Source: CAZMVY01 sp964617875
GTDB taxonomy: Bacteria > Planctomycetota > Phycisphaerae > UBA1845 > PWPN01
Assembly: GCA_964617875.1 (NCBI GenBank)
Contig: CAZUAI010000064.1
Location: 1-31,360 of the forward strand
Direction: 5' to 3'
DNA length: 31,360 nucleotides
Program-made: the position numbers and the translations under genes
Shown here: positions 22,410-31,360 of the stretch, one piece after another
How positions within the stretch are numbered: the first letter of the stretch is position 1
Layout of the letters: each line of letters starts with the position of its first letter
Notes under the pieces: generated by a model
Told to the model about the DNA's origin: nothing
Databases searched by the model: none
What the model saw: only the letters and a program-made list of their open reading frames with translations

Positions 22410-23798
22410 TCATTCCGCCGGCATCTTCTCGTAGCCCCGCCGCCCCATCAGATGGAACGTGATCTTCTTGCCCAGCTCGACGGCCGGCTGGTCATACGGG
22501 TCGATCCCGAGCAGGTATCCGGCGATCGTCGTCGCCACCTCGTACAGGTAGATGAACTGACCGACCGTGTGCGCCGAAACCCGCGGAAACCGAATCGTGA
22601 TCGACGGCCGCCGGCTCACGAGCATCGCCTTCTCCGTGGCCTTCTTCTCGGCAAGAAGCAGTTCGTGCATCGACGCCCCGCCGAGGTAGCGCATCGCCTC
22701 GACGTCGGCGAAGGCGCGCGGGATCTGGAGATCGCGGGCGGGCTGCTCAACCTCGAGAAAGACGACGACCTTGTCGTTCGGCCCCTCACGATAGAGCTGG
22801 ATCTGCGAGTGCTGATCGGTCGCGCCGAGCGCCTTGATCGGCGTCGGCCCCGCGTAGACGACGCGCCTGCCCGAAGCGTCGAACTTCTTGCCGAGGCTCT
22901 CGGCCCAGAGCTGCCGATACCAGTCGGCGAGGTCGCGAAGGGCCTGGCTGTACGGCATCATCACGTGCAGCTTCTTGCCGCGCTCATAGTACAGGTGCAT
23001 GACGGCGGCGATCATGGCGGCGGGGTTCGCGGCAAGGCTGGTCGCCTGCACGCGACGGTCCATGGCCGCGGCGCCGGCAAGCAGGCCCGCGATGTCGATC
23101 CCGCACATCGCCGCGCTGAACAGACCGACGGGGCTCAGCACGCTGAAACGGCCGCCGACGCCGTCCGGCACAATCAGCGAACGGTAGCCCTCACGCCGGA
23201 CGATCTCGCGCATCGATCCGTGGCTGGCGTCGGTCGTGACGAGGATGTTGCGGCGCGCCGCAAGCGGCCCCAGCCTCCGGCGGAGCAGGTCGCGGACGAC
23301 AAGGAACTGCGACGACGTTTCCGCCGTCTCGCCGGACTTGCTGATGACGTTGAACAGCGTGCTCGCGAGCTGATCGTCGAGCAGATCGAGCAACTCGGCG
23401 AACTGCGTGGCATCGACATTGTCCATGACGAACAGCCGCGGACCGCTCCGTCCGCGCGGGCCGCCGCGCGGCATGAGGTTGTAGTACGGCGGATTCAGGG
23501 CCGTCTGCAGAGCGGTGTTGCCGAGTGCCGAGCCGCCGATGCCGAGCACGACGAGGTTCTCGACCTGCCCCCGCTCCGCGGCGAGGACCTCGATCTCGCG
23601 CCGCGTGTTCTCCTGGTAGGGCAGTTCGCGATACCGGTGCCTGCCGGCGGCGCGCTCGTCGGCCAGACGGGCCAGGATTCGCCGGATCCGCGGCGCGATG
23701 GCGCGCAGGTCGGCCGGCGCAATCCGGTGTTCCTTGCCCAGCCGCGAGTCGGTCGCCGAGCGGACATCGAGTGCGATCATCGGTTCCGGTGCTGTCAT
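22410..23798 (-). CDS. pgi: Glucose-6-phosphate isomerase
   Basis: Interconverts glucose 6-phosphate and fructose 6-phosphate, upstream of the pfkA product in the same pathway. 462 residues, the short bacterial form. SIS-domain motifs are LGIGGSALGNTAL and ISKSGETAETSS. PGI signatures include GVGGRFSVLSPVG, the catalytic-glutamate region LWAESLGKK, and the histidine region ATDQHSQIQLYREGPND; the C-terminal lysine is in AVELGKKITF. The ATG at 23798 overlaps the uvrD stop (ATGA) and has GGAGGA (23808-23813) 9 nt upstream, so translation is coupled to uvrD. The open frame extends far upstream in an arginine-rich shadow and should not be taken as coding. Confidence 0.95.
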   Translation of the reverse strand: MTAPEPMIALDVRSATDSRLGKEHRIAPADLRAIAPRIRRILARLADERAAGRHRYRELPYQENTRREIEVLAAERGQVENLVVLGIGGSALGNTALQTALNPPYYNLMPRGGPRGRSGPRLFVMDNVDATQFAELLDLLDDQLASTLFNVISKSGETAETSSQFLVVRDLLRRRLGPLAARRNILVTTDASHGSMREIVRREGYRSLIVPDGVGGRFSVLSPVGLFSAAMCGIDIAGLLAGAAAMDRRVQATSLAANPAAMIAAVMHLYYERGKKLHVMMPYSQALRDLADWYRQLWAESLGKKFDASGRRVVYAGPTPIKALGATDQHSQIQLYREGPNDKVVVFLEVEQPARDLQIPRAFADVEAMRYLGGASMHELLLAEKKATEKAMLVSRRPSITIRFPRVSAHTVGQFIYLYEVATTIAGYLLGIDPYDQPAVELGKKITFHLMGRRGYEKMPAE

Positions 23799-25966
23799 GG
23801 GTCGTAATCCTCCACATCCACGCGCTGGAGCTTCGAGTGCTCCAGGATCAGGGTCTTCTCGCCATAGGCGTTGAACTTCACGCCCGCCCGCGTCCGGCCC
23901 GGGTGATGATCGATCCACACCACCCGCCCGTATCCGTACGACGGGTGCCGGACCAGCTGGCCTCGCCGCCAGTCGGCAAACCCGCGGCCGCAATCCGCCG
24001 CGCCCGCATCTTCCCTCGTGTTCCGGCGTTCGTCCAGCGCGATCATCTCCGTGTGCTCGGCGGGAATCTCGTTCACGAACCGGGAGACGGCCGCACGTTC
24101 CGACCGGCCGCGATACTCGCGATAGCGGGCATACGTCAACGTAAGCCTCTCCTTCGCACGGGTCATGCCGACGAAAAAGAGCCGGCGCTCCTCTTCCAGC
24201 TCGCCGCGGGCGTCGCTGTGCTGGTGATGCGGGAGGAGGCCCTCCTCGCACCCGGCGATGAACACGACCGGGAACTCGAGCCCCTTGGCCGCGTGGAGCG
24301 TCATCAGCGTGACCGCCCCGGCAGCGGGGTCGTAAGCGTCCTGGTCGCTGACGAGGCTCACCTGGTGCAGCCACTCGACGAGCGAGCCGTCCGGGTGCTC
24401 CCGGTCGTAGTCGGCGGCGGCGGTGATCAGCTCGTTGACATTCTCGAGCGGCTCGGGATTGGCCTTCGCCTCCTCGCACAGCGACGCCTCGTACCCGCTG
24501 TGCAGCAGCACGTGCCGGATGGCCTCCTCCGCCGAGCCGTTCACGACCGGCGCGAGCAGCTCGATCATCTTCGCGAACTGCTGCAGCTTCGTGACGGCAT
24601 GGCGGGAGAGGTCGCCGATTCCCGCAGGCTCTCGCACACACTGAATCACCGGCGTGGCGGTCGCCCGGGCATGCTCGCGCAGACGATCGACCGTGGCCTT
24701 GCCGATGCCGCGGGCCGGCGTGTTGATGATGCGGAGCAGCGAGACCTCGTCGTTCGGGTTGATCAGGACGCGAAGGTAGGCGAGGACGTCCTTGACCTCC
24801 TTGCGGCCGTAAAACTCGACGCCGCGGATGATGCGGTACGGAATCGTCGCCCGGCGCAAAGCTTCCTCCAGCATCCGCGTGAGGGCGTTCACACGGTAGA
24901 AGATCGCGATGTCGCTGAACGGGCGCCCGCCCGCCGCGAGTTGCCGGATCTGCTCCGCGATCCGCACGGCCTCGGCCCCGCCGTCGTCGCACTCGACGAT
25001 CCGCACGGGTTCGCCCGCGACGTTCTCCGTCCAGAGCGACTTCTTTCTGCGGTCGCGGTTCCGCGCGATGACGCCGTCGGCCGCCGCCAGGATGCTCTTC
25101 GTCGAGCGGTAGTTCTGCTCGAGCCGCACGACCTTCGTCTCGGGAAAGTCCTCCTCGAACTCCATGATGTTGCCGAGGTTCGCGCCGCGCCAACCGTAGA
25201 TGCTCTGGTCGGGGTCGCCGGTGGCACAGAGGTTGTGGTGCTTCAGCGCCAGGCCCCGGGCAATGAGGTATTGCGCGTGGTTGGTGTCCTGGTACTCGTC
25301 CACGAGAACATAGCGGTATTGATCTTCGAGGCGGTCGCGCAGCTCCGGGTCGTCGCCGAGCAGGTGGGCCATCCGCAGAAGCAGGTCGTCGAAATCGAGG
25401 GCGTTCTGCTCGGCGAGCAACTTCTCGTACGCACGGTAGATGCGGGCGATGGTCCTGCCGGTAAAGCCGTCGGCCTCGCGTTCCGCCTCGTCCGGACCGA
25501 GCATGGCGTTCTTCCAGCGGCTGATGCGGGCCTCGACACGGCCGGGCGCGAAGTTTTCCTCGATCAGGTCGGCACGCTGGATCGCGTCCTTGATCGCCGC
25601 GATGCGGTCGGACTGGTCGAAAATCGTGAACGAAGCCGGGATGCCCGCGCGACTGCCGAACCGCCGCAGGAGCCGGGCGCACAGCGAGTGAAACGTGCAG
25701 ACGGTCATCTCCGGCCCGACGCCCAGGGCGGCGATCCGCTGCGCCATCTCCTCGGCGGCCTTGTTCGTAAACGTGATGGCGAGGATGTGGCGGGCCTCGG
25801 TTGCGGTCGCGGCCAGGTAGGCGGCACGGCAGGTGATGACCCGCGTCTTGCCGCTGCCGGGGCCGGCCAGCACGAGCAGCGGGCCGTCACGGTGCATGAC
25901 CGCCTCACGCTGGGGCGGCGTCAGGCCCGCCAGGACATTATCGAGATTCACCGCCGACGTCGGCAT
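23795..25966 (-). CDS. uvrD: UvrD/PcrA-type superfamily 1 DNA helicase
   Basis: 3'-to-5' helicase for repair and removal of protein-DNA blocks. 723 residues from ATG 25966. Q-motif LTPPQREAV, Walker A GPGSGKT (35-41), ITFTNKAAEEM (Ia), DEYQDTN (213-219, Walker B), GDPDQSIYGWRGA (III), LEQNYRST (IV), VTLMTLHAAKGLEF (V) and the VGMTRAKERL motif VI. A C-terminal Tudor-like end (VRHPSYGYGRVVWIDHHPGR), as in PcrA, contacts RNA polymerase in known members. The start at 25966 is favoured over an in-frame codon at 26002 because a TATATA box lies 9 nt upstream and similarity begins there. It overlaps pgi by 4 nt. No functional link to the flagellar genes upstream is apparent. Confidence 0.95.
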   Translation of the reverse strand: MPTSAVNLDNVLAGLTPPQREAVMHRDGPLLVLAGPGSGKTRVITCRAAYLAATATEARHILAITFTNKAAEEMAQRIAALGVGPEMTVCTFHSLCARLLRRFGSRAGIPASFTIFDQSDRIAAIKDAIQRADLIEENFAPGRVEARISRWKNAMLGPDEAEREADGFTGRTIARIYRAYEKLLAEQNALDFDDLLLRMAHLLGDDPELRDRLEDQYRYVLVDEYQDTNHAQYLIARGLALKHHNLCATGDPDQSIYGWRGANLGNIMEFEEDFPETKVVRLEQNYRSTKSILAAADGVIARNRDRRKKSLWTENVAGEPVRIVECDDGGAEAVRIAEQIRQLAAGGRPFSDIAIFYRVNALTRMLEEALRRATIPYRIIRGVEFYGRKEVKDVLAYLRVLINPNDEVSLLRIINTPARGIGKATVDRLREHARATATPVIQCVREPAGIGDLSRHAVTKLQQFAKMIELLAPVVNGSAEEAIRHVLLHSGYEASLCEEAKANPEPLENVNELITAAADYDREHPDGSLVEWLHQVSLVSDQDAYDPAAGAVTLMTLHAAKGLEFPVVFIAGCEEGLLPHHQHSDARGELEEERRLFFVGMTRAKERLTLTYARYREYRGRSERAAVSRFVNEIPAEHTEMIALDERRNTREDAGAADCGRGFADWRRGQLVRHPSYGYGRVVWIDHHPGRTRAGVKFNAYGEKTLILEHSKLQRVDVEDYDP

Positions 25967-25975
25967 CCGGAGGTG

Positions 25976-26002
25976 TATATAGCCCGGCGGCCGTTCCTGC
26001 AA
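25976..26002 (-). promoter_or_regulatory. Promoter close to the uvrD start
   Basis: TATATA (25976-25981) ends 9 nt before the ATG at 25966; a TTGCAG (25997-26002) lies 15 bp upstream, a short spacer. It would give a nearly leaderless uvrD-pgi mRNA separate from the flagellar genes. Confidence 0.45.
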
Positions 26003-26011
26003 CGCCGGGGA

Positions 26012-26500
26012 TCAGACTTCGATGCTCAACGAGGTCGCGACCGGCTCGGCAGTCGCCGCCTGCGGAACCTGGCGGGGCGGCATCGACGGGCGGGCTTCCG
26101 ACGGTGCGGCGTCCCCCCCCCGCTCCTGCCTGAGCTTCTCGATCAGCAACACCCAGGTCTCGCGCTGGTGCCGCAGGATGCCCAGGGCCTCGTCCAGCGC
26201 CTGCAGGTCCCGGTGCATGTTCGCATCGACGAGCCGGCGATAGATGAAGTTGTACAGGGCGGACATCTGCGCGCAGAGGCTCGGGTTCACTTCCGGCCGG
26301 AGACCGGCCTGCAGTTCAAGGACGATCTTCTGGGCCCGCGTAAGGCGATCGTAGATCTTCTCGTAGTCCTTCGCCTCGATGGCGTCGCGCCCCTGGACGG
26401 CGAACCGGATTGCCCCGTCGTACAGCATCAGTTGAAGCTGTTCCGGGGTGGCAGTCATCACCGCGTCGCGCAAGTAGGCGTCCGAGCCGGATGCACTCAT
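26012..26500 (-). CDS. fliS: Flagellar export chaperone FliS
   Basis: Binds unpolymerised flagellin in the cytoplasm and hands it to the export gate. 162 residues from ATG 26500. The family core is clear: DAYLRDAVMTATPEQLQLML then YDGAIRFA, followed by helices ending in ALYNFIYRRLVDANMHRD and LDEALGILRHQRETW. A Pro/Ala-rich tail (about 135-162) extends past the usual length of about 130. A TTG start at 26551, overlapping the fliD stop (TTGA), would add 17 basic residues; the ATG is favoured because FliS proteins normally begin just before the DAYxxxxV block. It directly follows fliD in one operon. Confidence 0.92.
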   Translation of the reverse strand: MSASGSDAYLRDAVMTATPEQLQLMLYDGAIRFAVQGRDAIEAKDYEKIYDRLTRAQKIVLELQAGLRPEVNPSLCAQMSALYNFIYRRLVDANMHRDLQALDEALGILRHQRETWVLLIEKLRQERGGDAAPSEARPSMPPRQVPQAATAEPVATSLSIEV

Positions 26501-26547
26501 GGCGCCGGTGTTATCGGCTGCTGCGGAAGGTGACTTTCGTTTCGATT

Positions 26548-29500
26548 TCAAGCGCTGGATATGCCCGTCAGCGTGCTGCCAACCGAAGACGCCAGGCTCG
26601 CGAGAGAGGATATCGCGGATTGCTGCTGTTGAAGTTTGGCCAGGGCCTTTTCCATCGATTGAAATTCGGCCTCCAGCCGCTTCTGTTTCCGATCCAGCAG
26701 GTCCTGCATGTACTTGACACGTTCATTGAACATGTCGTTCCGCTTCTGCAGTTCATCCTCCTGCCGACTCAGGAGGCCCGTGCCGGTCTGTGTGAGGCCG
26801 TCGATGGTCTCCTGGATGACGTAGCCCGCGCCCAGGTTGACCGTCTTGTTGTCCACGGTCTTCTGGAGCGTGAACAGCTTCTCCACCGATGCGGCGTTCG
26901 TCTCGACGGCCTTCTTGAACTTCGCGGAATCGAATACGAGCTTCGCCCCGGCGCCGAGCGTCAGGCCGACGGAGCTGAGCCGCGTGTACCCGGCGTCCGC
27001 GCCCGGCACCACCTTGGTGAGCATCTCGTACATCCGGGCCTTCGCGAGCCGGATCGTGCTGTCGGCGAAGAGGACGCCGCCCTGGAGCGTCTCCGTGTTG
27101 AACTCCGTCAGCTTGTTGATCCGATCGACGGCGTCGTTGTACGTCTTGACGAACACCTCGATGTCCGAGACCATCTTCTCCGCGTCCCGCACGACCGAGA
27201 CCGTCACGGGCTGCGACGACGTCCCCGTGAGTTCCAGCGTCAGTCCCTGCACAACCCCGCTCACGGTGTTCGAGGACGTGACAATCGGCATGGAGCCGGC
27301 CGTGCCGCCCGCGCCGAAGAAGACGACGGCGTCGCGGGCATCGACCAGCGTCGAGAAAGCCAGGCCGGTGTCGCCCTCGTCCAGGAAGAGGCGGCCCTGC
27401 GTCCCGGTGGTCTTCGACAGAACGGCCAGGCGGTACGGATCCAGCCGTGTGCCGTCATTCACGACGGATGCCGACAGCGCGCCGCTCGCCTCGTTGATCT
27501 TCCGGGCCACGTCCTGAAGCGTGTCGGCGGCGCCGATCACGATCCGCGTCTCGAACGAGCCGTCGATGGTCGTCTCGTCCTTGGCGGCCTGCTTCCGGAG
27601 GTTCAGATCCGCCGCCGTCGTGCCGCCGCTCTCCTGGACGTTGAGCAGCAGCGTCCCCCCGGCCTTGTCCTCGAGCAGGATCCCGTCGCCGTTATCGTTG
27701 ATCCGCGCCGTCACATTCAACCCCGGCGCCGCGTTGATCTTGTTCAGAACGTCGCCGATCGTCCGGTCCGTCTGCGCGTTGAGTTCAATCGTCTGGGCGT
27801 AGCCGAGGCTGTTGGTGATCTTGAACTTGCCGGCGCTGACCCCGCGGCCGCCGTTGAGCTGCGACAGCTCGGTGGCCTCGCCGATGTACTGAAGCTGCAG
27901 GTTCCCGCTCGACAGCCTGCCGGTGGCGGAGCCGGCGATGTGCAGGTCCGTCGCGATCGTGCCTGTCAGATCCGCAATCGTCATCGGTCCGGCGCCGCCG
28001 GAGAGATCGGTGATGACGATGCCGAGCCCGGAGCGGCTCAGTTCGGCGCGAACCTTGGACACGTTCGTCGTGGCATTGATGAAGTCCAGCACATCCTGCA
28101 CCGTCTCCGCGCCCGACAGGTCCAGCGCCGTGGTCGTGCCGTTGCCCGCGGTGATCCGGATGGCCCCCGCGCCCACGCCCTTTCCCCCGTTGAGCGATTT
28201 GAGCAGGGTCGTGTCGAGCCCGGCCAGGATCCGCCGCGAGGCCAGTTGCCCGGTCGCCGCGTCCAGAAGGCCGAGGTCATAGGCCGCCTTCGAGTCATTC
28301 TGCGCCGTGACCGTCGTGGCCCCGCTGCCGGCGCTCATGTCCGACAGAACGAGCCGGAAGCCGTCGTCCGCGACGGACGCCTGCAGGAGGCCGTCCTCGT
28401 TGCCCGAGGCGTAGTTGATGGCCCGCAGCACGTCGCCGACGGTGCGGATGCGGTAGATGGTGTTGCCTCGCAGGGACGCGGTGCTGGTCTTCCCGGCGAT
28501 GCCCAGGTCCCGTGCCGCGTAGCCCGACACGTCCTCGATGATGAGATCGCTGGCGGCCTTCTGGCCTTCCAGCACGGACGTGTCCGTAATCTGCAGGCTG
28601 GAGGATACGGCGGCGATGTTCACGCGCAGGCTGTCCTGCGTCCCGTCAACCTTGGCCGCGCTCAGCCGGTTCACCACGTCTTCGATGGTCCGCGCCCCGG
28701 TCAGGTCGACCGTACCGGTCTGCCCGGCCCGGTTCGTGATGCGGACCGTGCCCAGCCGGACGCCGTTGCCGCTGTTCAGCTCTTCGAGCCGCGCCTTGAA
28801 CTGGAGGCGCCCCGAAAGGTTGATCGCAAGGGTCTTGCCGTCCCGCCGCGTGATGACAAAGTCGTCGCCGAGGCCGCCCGCGCGGCGGACGCCGTTCCCG
28901 TCGTTCAGGATGCCGAGCGAGGTCCCTGTGCCGAGTTGCAGGACGCGCGAGCCGACGATCTGCGCCCCGCTGCTGGACCCGGCGATCCCGAGGTCCGCCG
29001 CGGTTCGCCCTTCGCCGACGTCCATCACCAGGAGCGAACCGGTCCCGCCCGAGGCGTCGGTGATGACGAGATGGTCGCCCTGCACCCTGGCCTTGACGCC
29101 GATATCGATGCGGGAGTTGAACGCCTTCAACACGTCGTCGATCGTAAACGCGGCCGACAGGTCCACATCCGCGGTGCGACCGCTGCGGTCCGTGATGCGG
29201 ACGATGCCCCGCTGGACGCCGGCGCCTCCGTTGAGCATCTCGAGCGACGTCGACGGGTTCAGTGCGCCCTTGCCCGTCTCGATGGTCAGCGTGCCGGAGC
29301 CGACCGGTGTCTGGTCCTTGTCGGACATGCCGCGGGAGATGATCTGGTGGTTCGTCGCGAGTGAGTGGACCTGGAACGTGTAGGTCCCCGTCGCCGTTCC
29401 CTCGGCGGCGGTGGCCGTCAGCGCGTCCGTGTTCGAGCTGGTCGCCTTGGCCGATCGAAAGTACGAGGCCTCGTCGAACCGCGTGGCGCCGCTCTTGATC

Positions 29501-29670
29501 GCCATCAGACGGGCGGAGACCTCGAGCAATGCCGTTCGCTGCTCCGTGGTGGTCTTGATGCGCGCCTTGAGCTGGTCGAGCGGGCGGGCCTCGATCGCCA
29601 TCAACTGCTTGACGATGTCGGCGATCGGCAGACCGGAGATCAGTCCGGTGCCGGTTGTAATCGTCCCCAT
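26548..29670 (-). CDS. fliD: Flagellar cap protein FliD, very long, with multiple Flagellin_IN repeats
   Basis: Filament cap (hook-associated protein 2), exported through the flagellum to help flagellin fold at the tip. 1,040 residues, about twice the common size. The N-terminal FliD domain reads TGLISGLPIADIVKQLMAIE. Repeated Flagellin_IN-type units follow, each with a GxGVxxGxxxIT...G...T(V/I)xDVLxxIN core. They lie at about 143-230, 295-391, 490-581 and 603-690, with partial copies near 252-290 and 401-468. The C-terminal FliD domain (about 790-1000) includes VFVKTYNDAVDRINKLTEF and ends in a coiled coil (about 965-1020: QEDELQKRNDMFNERVKYMQ). The extra repeats should form a larger outer domain on the cap. 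Start ATG 29670 matches the family opening. Confidence 0.93.
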   Translation of the reverse strand: MGTITTGTGLISGLPIADIVKQLMAIEARPLDQLKARIKTTTEQRTALLEVSARLMAIKSGATRFDEASYFRSAKATSSNTDALTATAAEGTATGTYTFQVHSLATNHQIISRGMSDKDQTPVGSGTLTIETGKGALNPSTSLEMLNGGAGVQRGIVRITDRSGRTADVDLSAAFTIDDVLKAFNSRIDIGVKARVQGDHLVITDASGGTGSLLVMDVGEGRTAADLGIAGSSSGAQIVGSRVLQLGTGTSLGILNDGNGVRRAGGLGDDFVITRRDGKTLAINLSGRLQFKARLEELNSGNGVRLGTVRITNRAGQTGTVDLTGARTIEDVVNRLSAAKVDGTQDSLRVNIAAVSSSLQITDTSVLEGQKAASDLIIEDVSGYAARDLGIAGKTSTASLRGNTIYRIRTVGDVLRAINYASGNEDGLLQASVADDGFRLVLSDMSAGSGATTVTAQNDSKAAYDLGLLDAATGQLASRRILAGLDTTLLKSLNGGKGVGAGAIRITAGNGTTTALDLSGAETVQDVLDFINATTNVSKVRAELSRSGLGIVITDLSGGAGPMTIADLTGTIATDLHIAGSATGRLSSGNLQLQYIGEATELSQLNGGRGVSAGKFKITNSLGYAQTIELNAQTDRTIGDVLNKINAAPGLNVTARINDNGDGILLEDKAGGTLLLNVQESGGTTAADLNLRKQAAKDETTIDGSFETRIVIGAADTLQDVARKINEASGALSASVVNDGTRLDPYRLAVLSKTTGTQGRLFLDEGDTGLAFSTLVDARDAVVFFGAGGTAGSMPIVTSSNTVSGVVQGLTLELTGTSSQPVTVSVVRDAEKMVSDIEVFVKTYNDAVDRINKLTEFNTETLQGGVLFADSTIRLAKARMYEMLTKVVPGADAGYTRLSSVGLTLGAGAKLVFDSAKFKKAVETNAASVEKLFTLQKTVDNKTVNLGAGYVIQETIDGLTQTGTGLLSRQEDELQKRNDMFNERVKYMQDLLDRKQKRLEAEFQSMEKALAKLQQQQSAISSLASLASSVGSTLTGISSA

Positions 29671-29783
29671 GGTTCCATGCCCTCATCGGTGCCGCATCGC
29701 GTGCGACGGCGGCACGGCCTCCCGCCGGACACGCCACGCCCATGGCGTACCCTGCCCGGCTCGGCGGAACGTCCTGTAAGAAG

Positions 29784-29813
29784 AGTATCGGAAGTCCAGG
29801 GGGGGAGGCTTGA
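29784..29813 (-). promoter_or_regulatory. Possible sigma-28 promoter for fliD
   Basis: On the - strand, TCCGATACT (-10 like CCGATAT, 29784-29792) preceded by TCAAG (29809-29813). The spacing is about 2 bp longer than the flagellar sigma-28 consensus. It lies about 110 nt before fliD, after the flagellin terminator. Confidence 0.3.
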
Positions 29814-29847
29814 CCTTCAGGATGCGCCCGGCGGCCCCAAAAGGCGA

Positions 29848-29883
29848 ATCGCCTGGTGACCCGTCCCTGAGTCGCCAGGCGAT
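29848..29883 (-). terminator. Intrinsic terminator after flagellin
   Basis: ATCGCCTGG (29848-29856) and CCAGGCGAT (29875-29883) form a perfect 9-bp stem. On the - strand it is followed by TCGCCTTTTGG. It sits about 42 nt past the flagellin stop, separating flagellin from fliD. Confidence 0.65.
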
Positions 29884-29924
29884 AGACCTGTGTAATCCGA
29901 ATTCCTGTTCCCTGCCGGGGCCTC

Positions 29925-31346
29925 CTAGCCTCGGAGCAGGGAGAGGACCGACGATGGCAACTGGTTCGCCATTCCCAGGATCTGGGTCGCGCTCTGCACG
30001 AGGATCTGGGCCCGCGTCATCTTCGACACCTCGCTCGCGTAATCCGCGTCGCGGATCGTCGATTCCGCGGCCGTCACGTTCTCCAACGCCACCTTCTGGC
30101 TGTTGACGTTGGTCTCGATCTGGTTCTTCTGGAGCCCGCCGATCCGGCCGCGGATGATCGCGACCTGGCTGATGGCCTCCCCCACGATATCCTCGGCCGC
30201 TTCGTAGTTCTTCCCGATGATCGAATTCGCCCCGCCGGATTTCACGGTATAGAGGAATCCGACATCGTTGTTCCCGAGGTTCGACGTGGCGATCGACGGG
30301 ATGCCGATGTCCACGCGCCCGGCCAGGCTGACCTCCGGTCCGATCTGGAACTTGGCGCCGCCGCCCGTGATGTAGAACCGGGTGGTGGTTGCGCTCTGAG
30401 CCATGGCGGCCGTCAGATCCACCACCACGTCGTAACCGTTCCCTCGCAGACTGGCCTTCTTTCCGTCAACGGACGCCTGCTGGCCGTTGATCAGCACGGA
30501 GGCGTCCACGCCCGTGTCCTGCGACGTGCTCCCTTCGCTGGCGATGAAATCGCCCTGGAGGGCCTTGACGGCCACAAACGCCTTGCTGCCGAACTCGGTG
30601 CTTCGCAGGTAAATGTGGTTCCCGGACGCCGTCGCCGAAACGCCCGTCATGGCCTTCGACCCGTTGATGCCCACCGCGATGCTGCTGAGACGGGTCCCGC
30701 TGGCGAACGAAAAGGCCTCGACTCCCTTCAGGCCGGTGATCTCGACCGTGATGTTTCCATTGATGCCGGAGCCGGTCGCCAGTGTGTAGGTCAACTGGCC
30801 GTGCTCGGCGCTGTTGGTGACCTCGACCTGCACCGCGCGGTAGCCGTTGTCGGGCAACCGGGCGCCGAACGTCGTGACCTGCACGATGCCGTTCGAATCC
30901 ACGCCGGACAGCGTGTATGCCAGGTTGCCGTTGATGAGCTTCTCGCCGGCGAAGGTGGTCGTATTGGCGATGCGGTCGATGCTCTCGAGGATCGAGTCGA
31001 TCTGCAGCTGGTTCGCCTGAAGCTCCGCGCGGGTGATCGCGCCCTCGTTGGCGCTGCTCACGACGAGGTTCTTCATGTCAAGCAGCAGAGCGGACACCTC
31101 GTTCAACGCACCCTCGGCCACCGACAGAACGTTAATGGCGCGGGTCGAGTTGTCGATCGCCGATTGGATCCCGCGAATCTCGCTCCGCAGGGTCTCGGAT
31201 GCGATCAGACCGGCAGGATCGTCCTTGCCGCGATTGATCCGGAGACCGGTGCTCAGGCGCTCGAGCCGCGTCGTCAGATCGGTCTGATTGGCGACGAGCC
31301 GGTGAACGGCCTGAAGGGCGGGAATGTTCGTGTTGATTCGACTCAT
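29925..31346 (-). CDS. fliC: Flagellin
   Basis: Subunit of the flagellar filament. 473 residues. The conserved N-terminal D0/D1 part is SRINTNIPALQAVHRLVANQ, then LERLSTGLRINRGKDDPAG through about residue 140. The C-terminal D1/D0 part (about 390-473) ends SEVSKMTRAQILVQSATQIL and GMANQLPSSVLSLLRG. The variable middle holds a Flagellin_IN-type hook motif (about 200-255, AFSFASGTRLSSIAVGIN), related to the units in FliD. The ATG at 31346 has GGAGGA (31351-31356) 4 nt upstream. The promoter lies outside the window. It is followed by a terminator and fliD-fliS. Confidence 0.96.
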   Translation of the reverse strand: MSRINTNIPALQAVHRLVANQTDLTTRLERLSTGLRINRGKDDPAGLIASETLRSEIRGIQSAIDNSTRAINVLSVAEGALNEVSALLLDMKNLVVSSANEGAITRAELQANQLQIDSILESIDRIANTTTFAGEKLINGNLAYTLSGVDSNGIVQVTTFGARLPDNGYRAVQVEVTNSAEHGQLTYTLATGSGINGNITVEITGLKGVEAFSFASGTRLSSIAVGINGSKAMTGVSATASGNHIYLRSTEFGSKAFVAVKALQGDFIASEGSTSQDTGVDASVLINGQQASVDGKKASLRGNGYDVVVDLTAAMAQSATTTRFYITGGGAKFQIGPEVSLAGRVDIGIPSIATSNLGNNDVGFLYTVKSGGANSIIGKNYEAAEDIVGEAISQVAIIRGRIGGLQKNQIETNVNSQKVALENVTAAESTIRDADYASEVSKMTRAQILVQSATQILGMANQLPSSVLSLLRG

Positions 31347-31360
31347 GGTATCCTCCGTGA

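Noticed and set aside
22410..25682. Apparent 1,090-residue protein running from inside uvrD into pgi
   Set aside because: Only the part from ATG 23798 is pgi; the upstream part is an out-of-frame shadow of uvrD.

Overview
The window is a GC-rich bacterial chromosomal segment, most likely from a member of the Planctomycetota (perhaps Phycisphaerae). This is inferred from a small MTTQEIQRLR-type protein, futalosine-pathway menaquinone genes, an Lgt of the GCFLNGCC type, many dispersed palindromic repeats, and -10 boxes sitting almost on top of start codons. No rRNA, tRNA, CRISPR array, insertion sequence or prophage block is visible. One run of 100 N marks a scaffold gap inside a tandem repeat.

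Layout. 1-5,040: the 3' part of alaS (+), a small conserved gene (-), a decayed LamG-like fragment, and a large secreted lipoprotein (-) with a terminator. 5,039-11,120: a + strand housekeeping run of mqnA, mqnC, a CYTH-domain gene, lgt, pfkA and purN. 11,300-15,573: a small protein that looks like a nuclease family member lacking its catalytic core, a secreted serine hydrolase fused to a NamZ (DUF1343) muramidase domain, and an M29 aminopeptidase. 15,746-18,634: a BtuFDC/FecBCD-type metal-chelate or cobalamin uptake system. 18,635-20,100: a non-housekeeping stretch with the 103-bp tandem repeat, the gap, and a small orphan gene behind a long leader. 20,101-21,577: two regulators on the - strand (Rrf2-type and XRE-S24 self-cleaving type). 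21,578-22,390: a small kinase-fold protein. 22,410-31,346 (all -): flagellin, fliD and fliS, then uvrD/pcrA and pgi, the last two overlapping by four bases.

Two patterns stand out. First, six genes that begin transcription units (2747-, mqnA, lgt, the BtuF-like gene, the XRE-S24 repressor, uvrD) have a -10 hexamer ending 6-9 nt before the ATG. This predicts leaderless or nearly leaderless mRNAs, whereas most genes inside operons carry clear Shine-Dalgarno sequences. Second, short palindromic repeats are scattered through gaps, and at least one (a 21-mer found again in a second gap) lies in frame inside mqnC, within a segment that interrupts the normal protein.

Functional links: mqnA and mqnC act in one menaquinone route. 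lgt lipidates lipoproteins such as the one at 3109-4755. The hydrolase-NamZ fusion joins two activities that sit in neighbouring genes (amiE and namZ) in Bacillus cell-wall recovery. Flagellin, cap (FliD) and chaperone (FliS) form a filament-assembly cluster.
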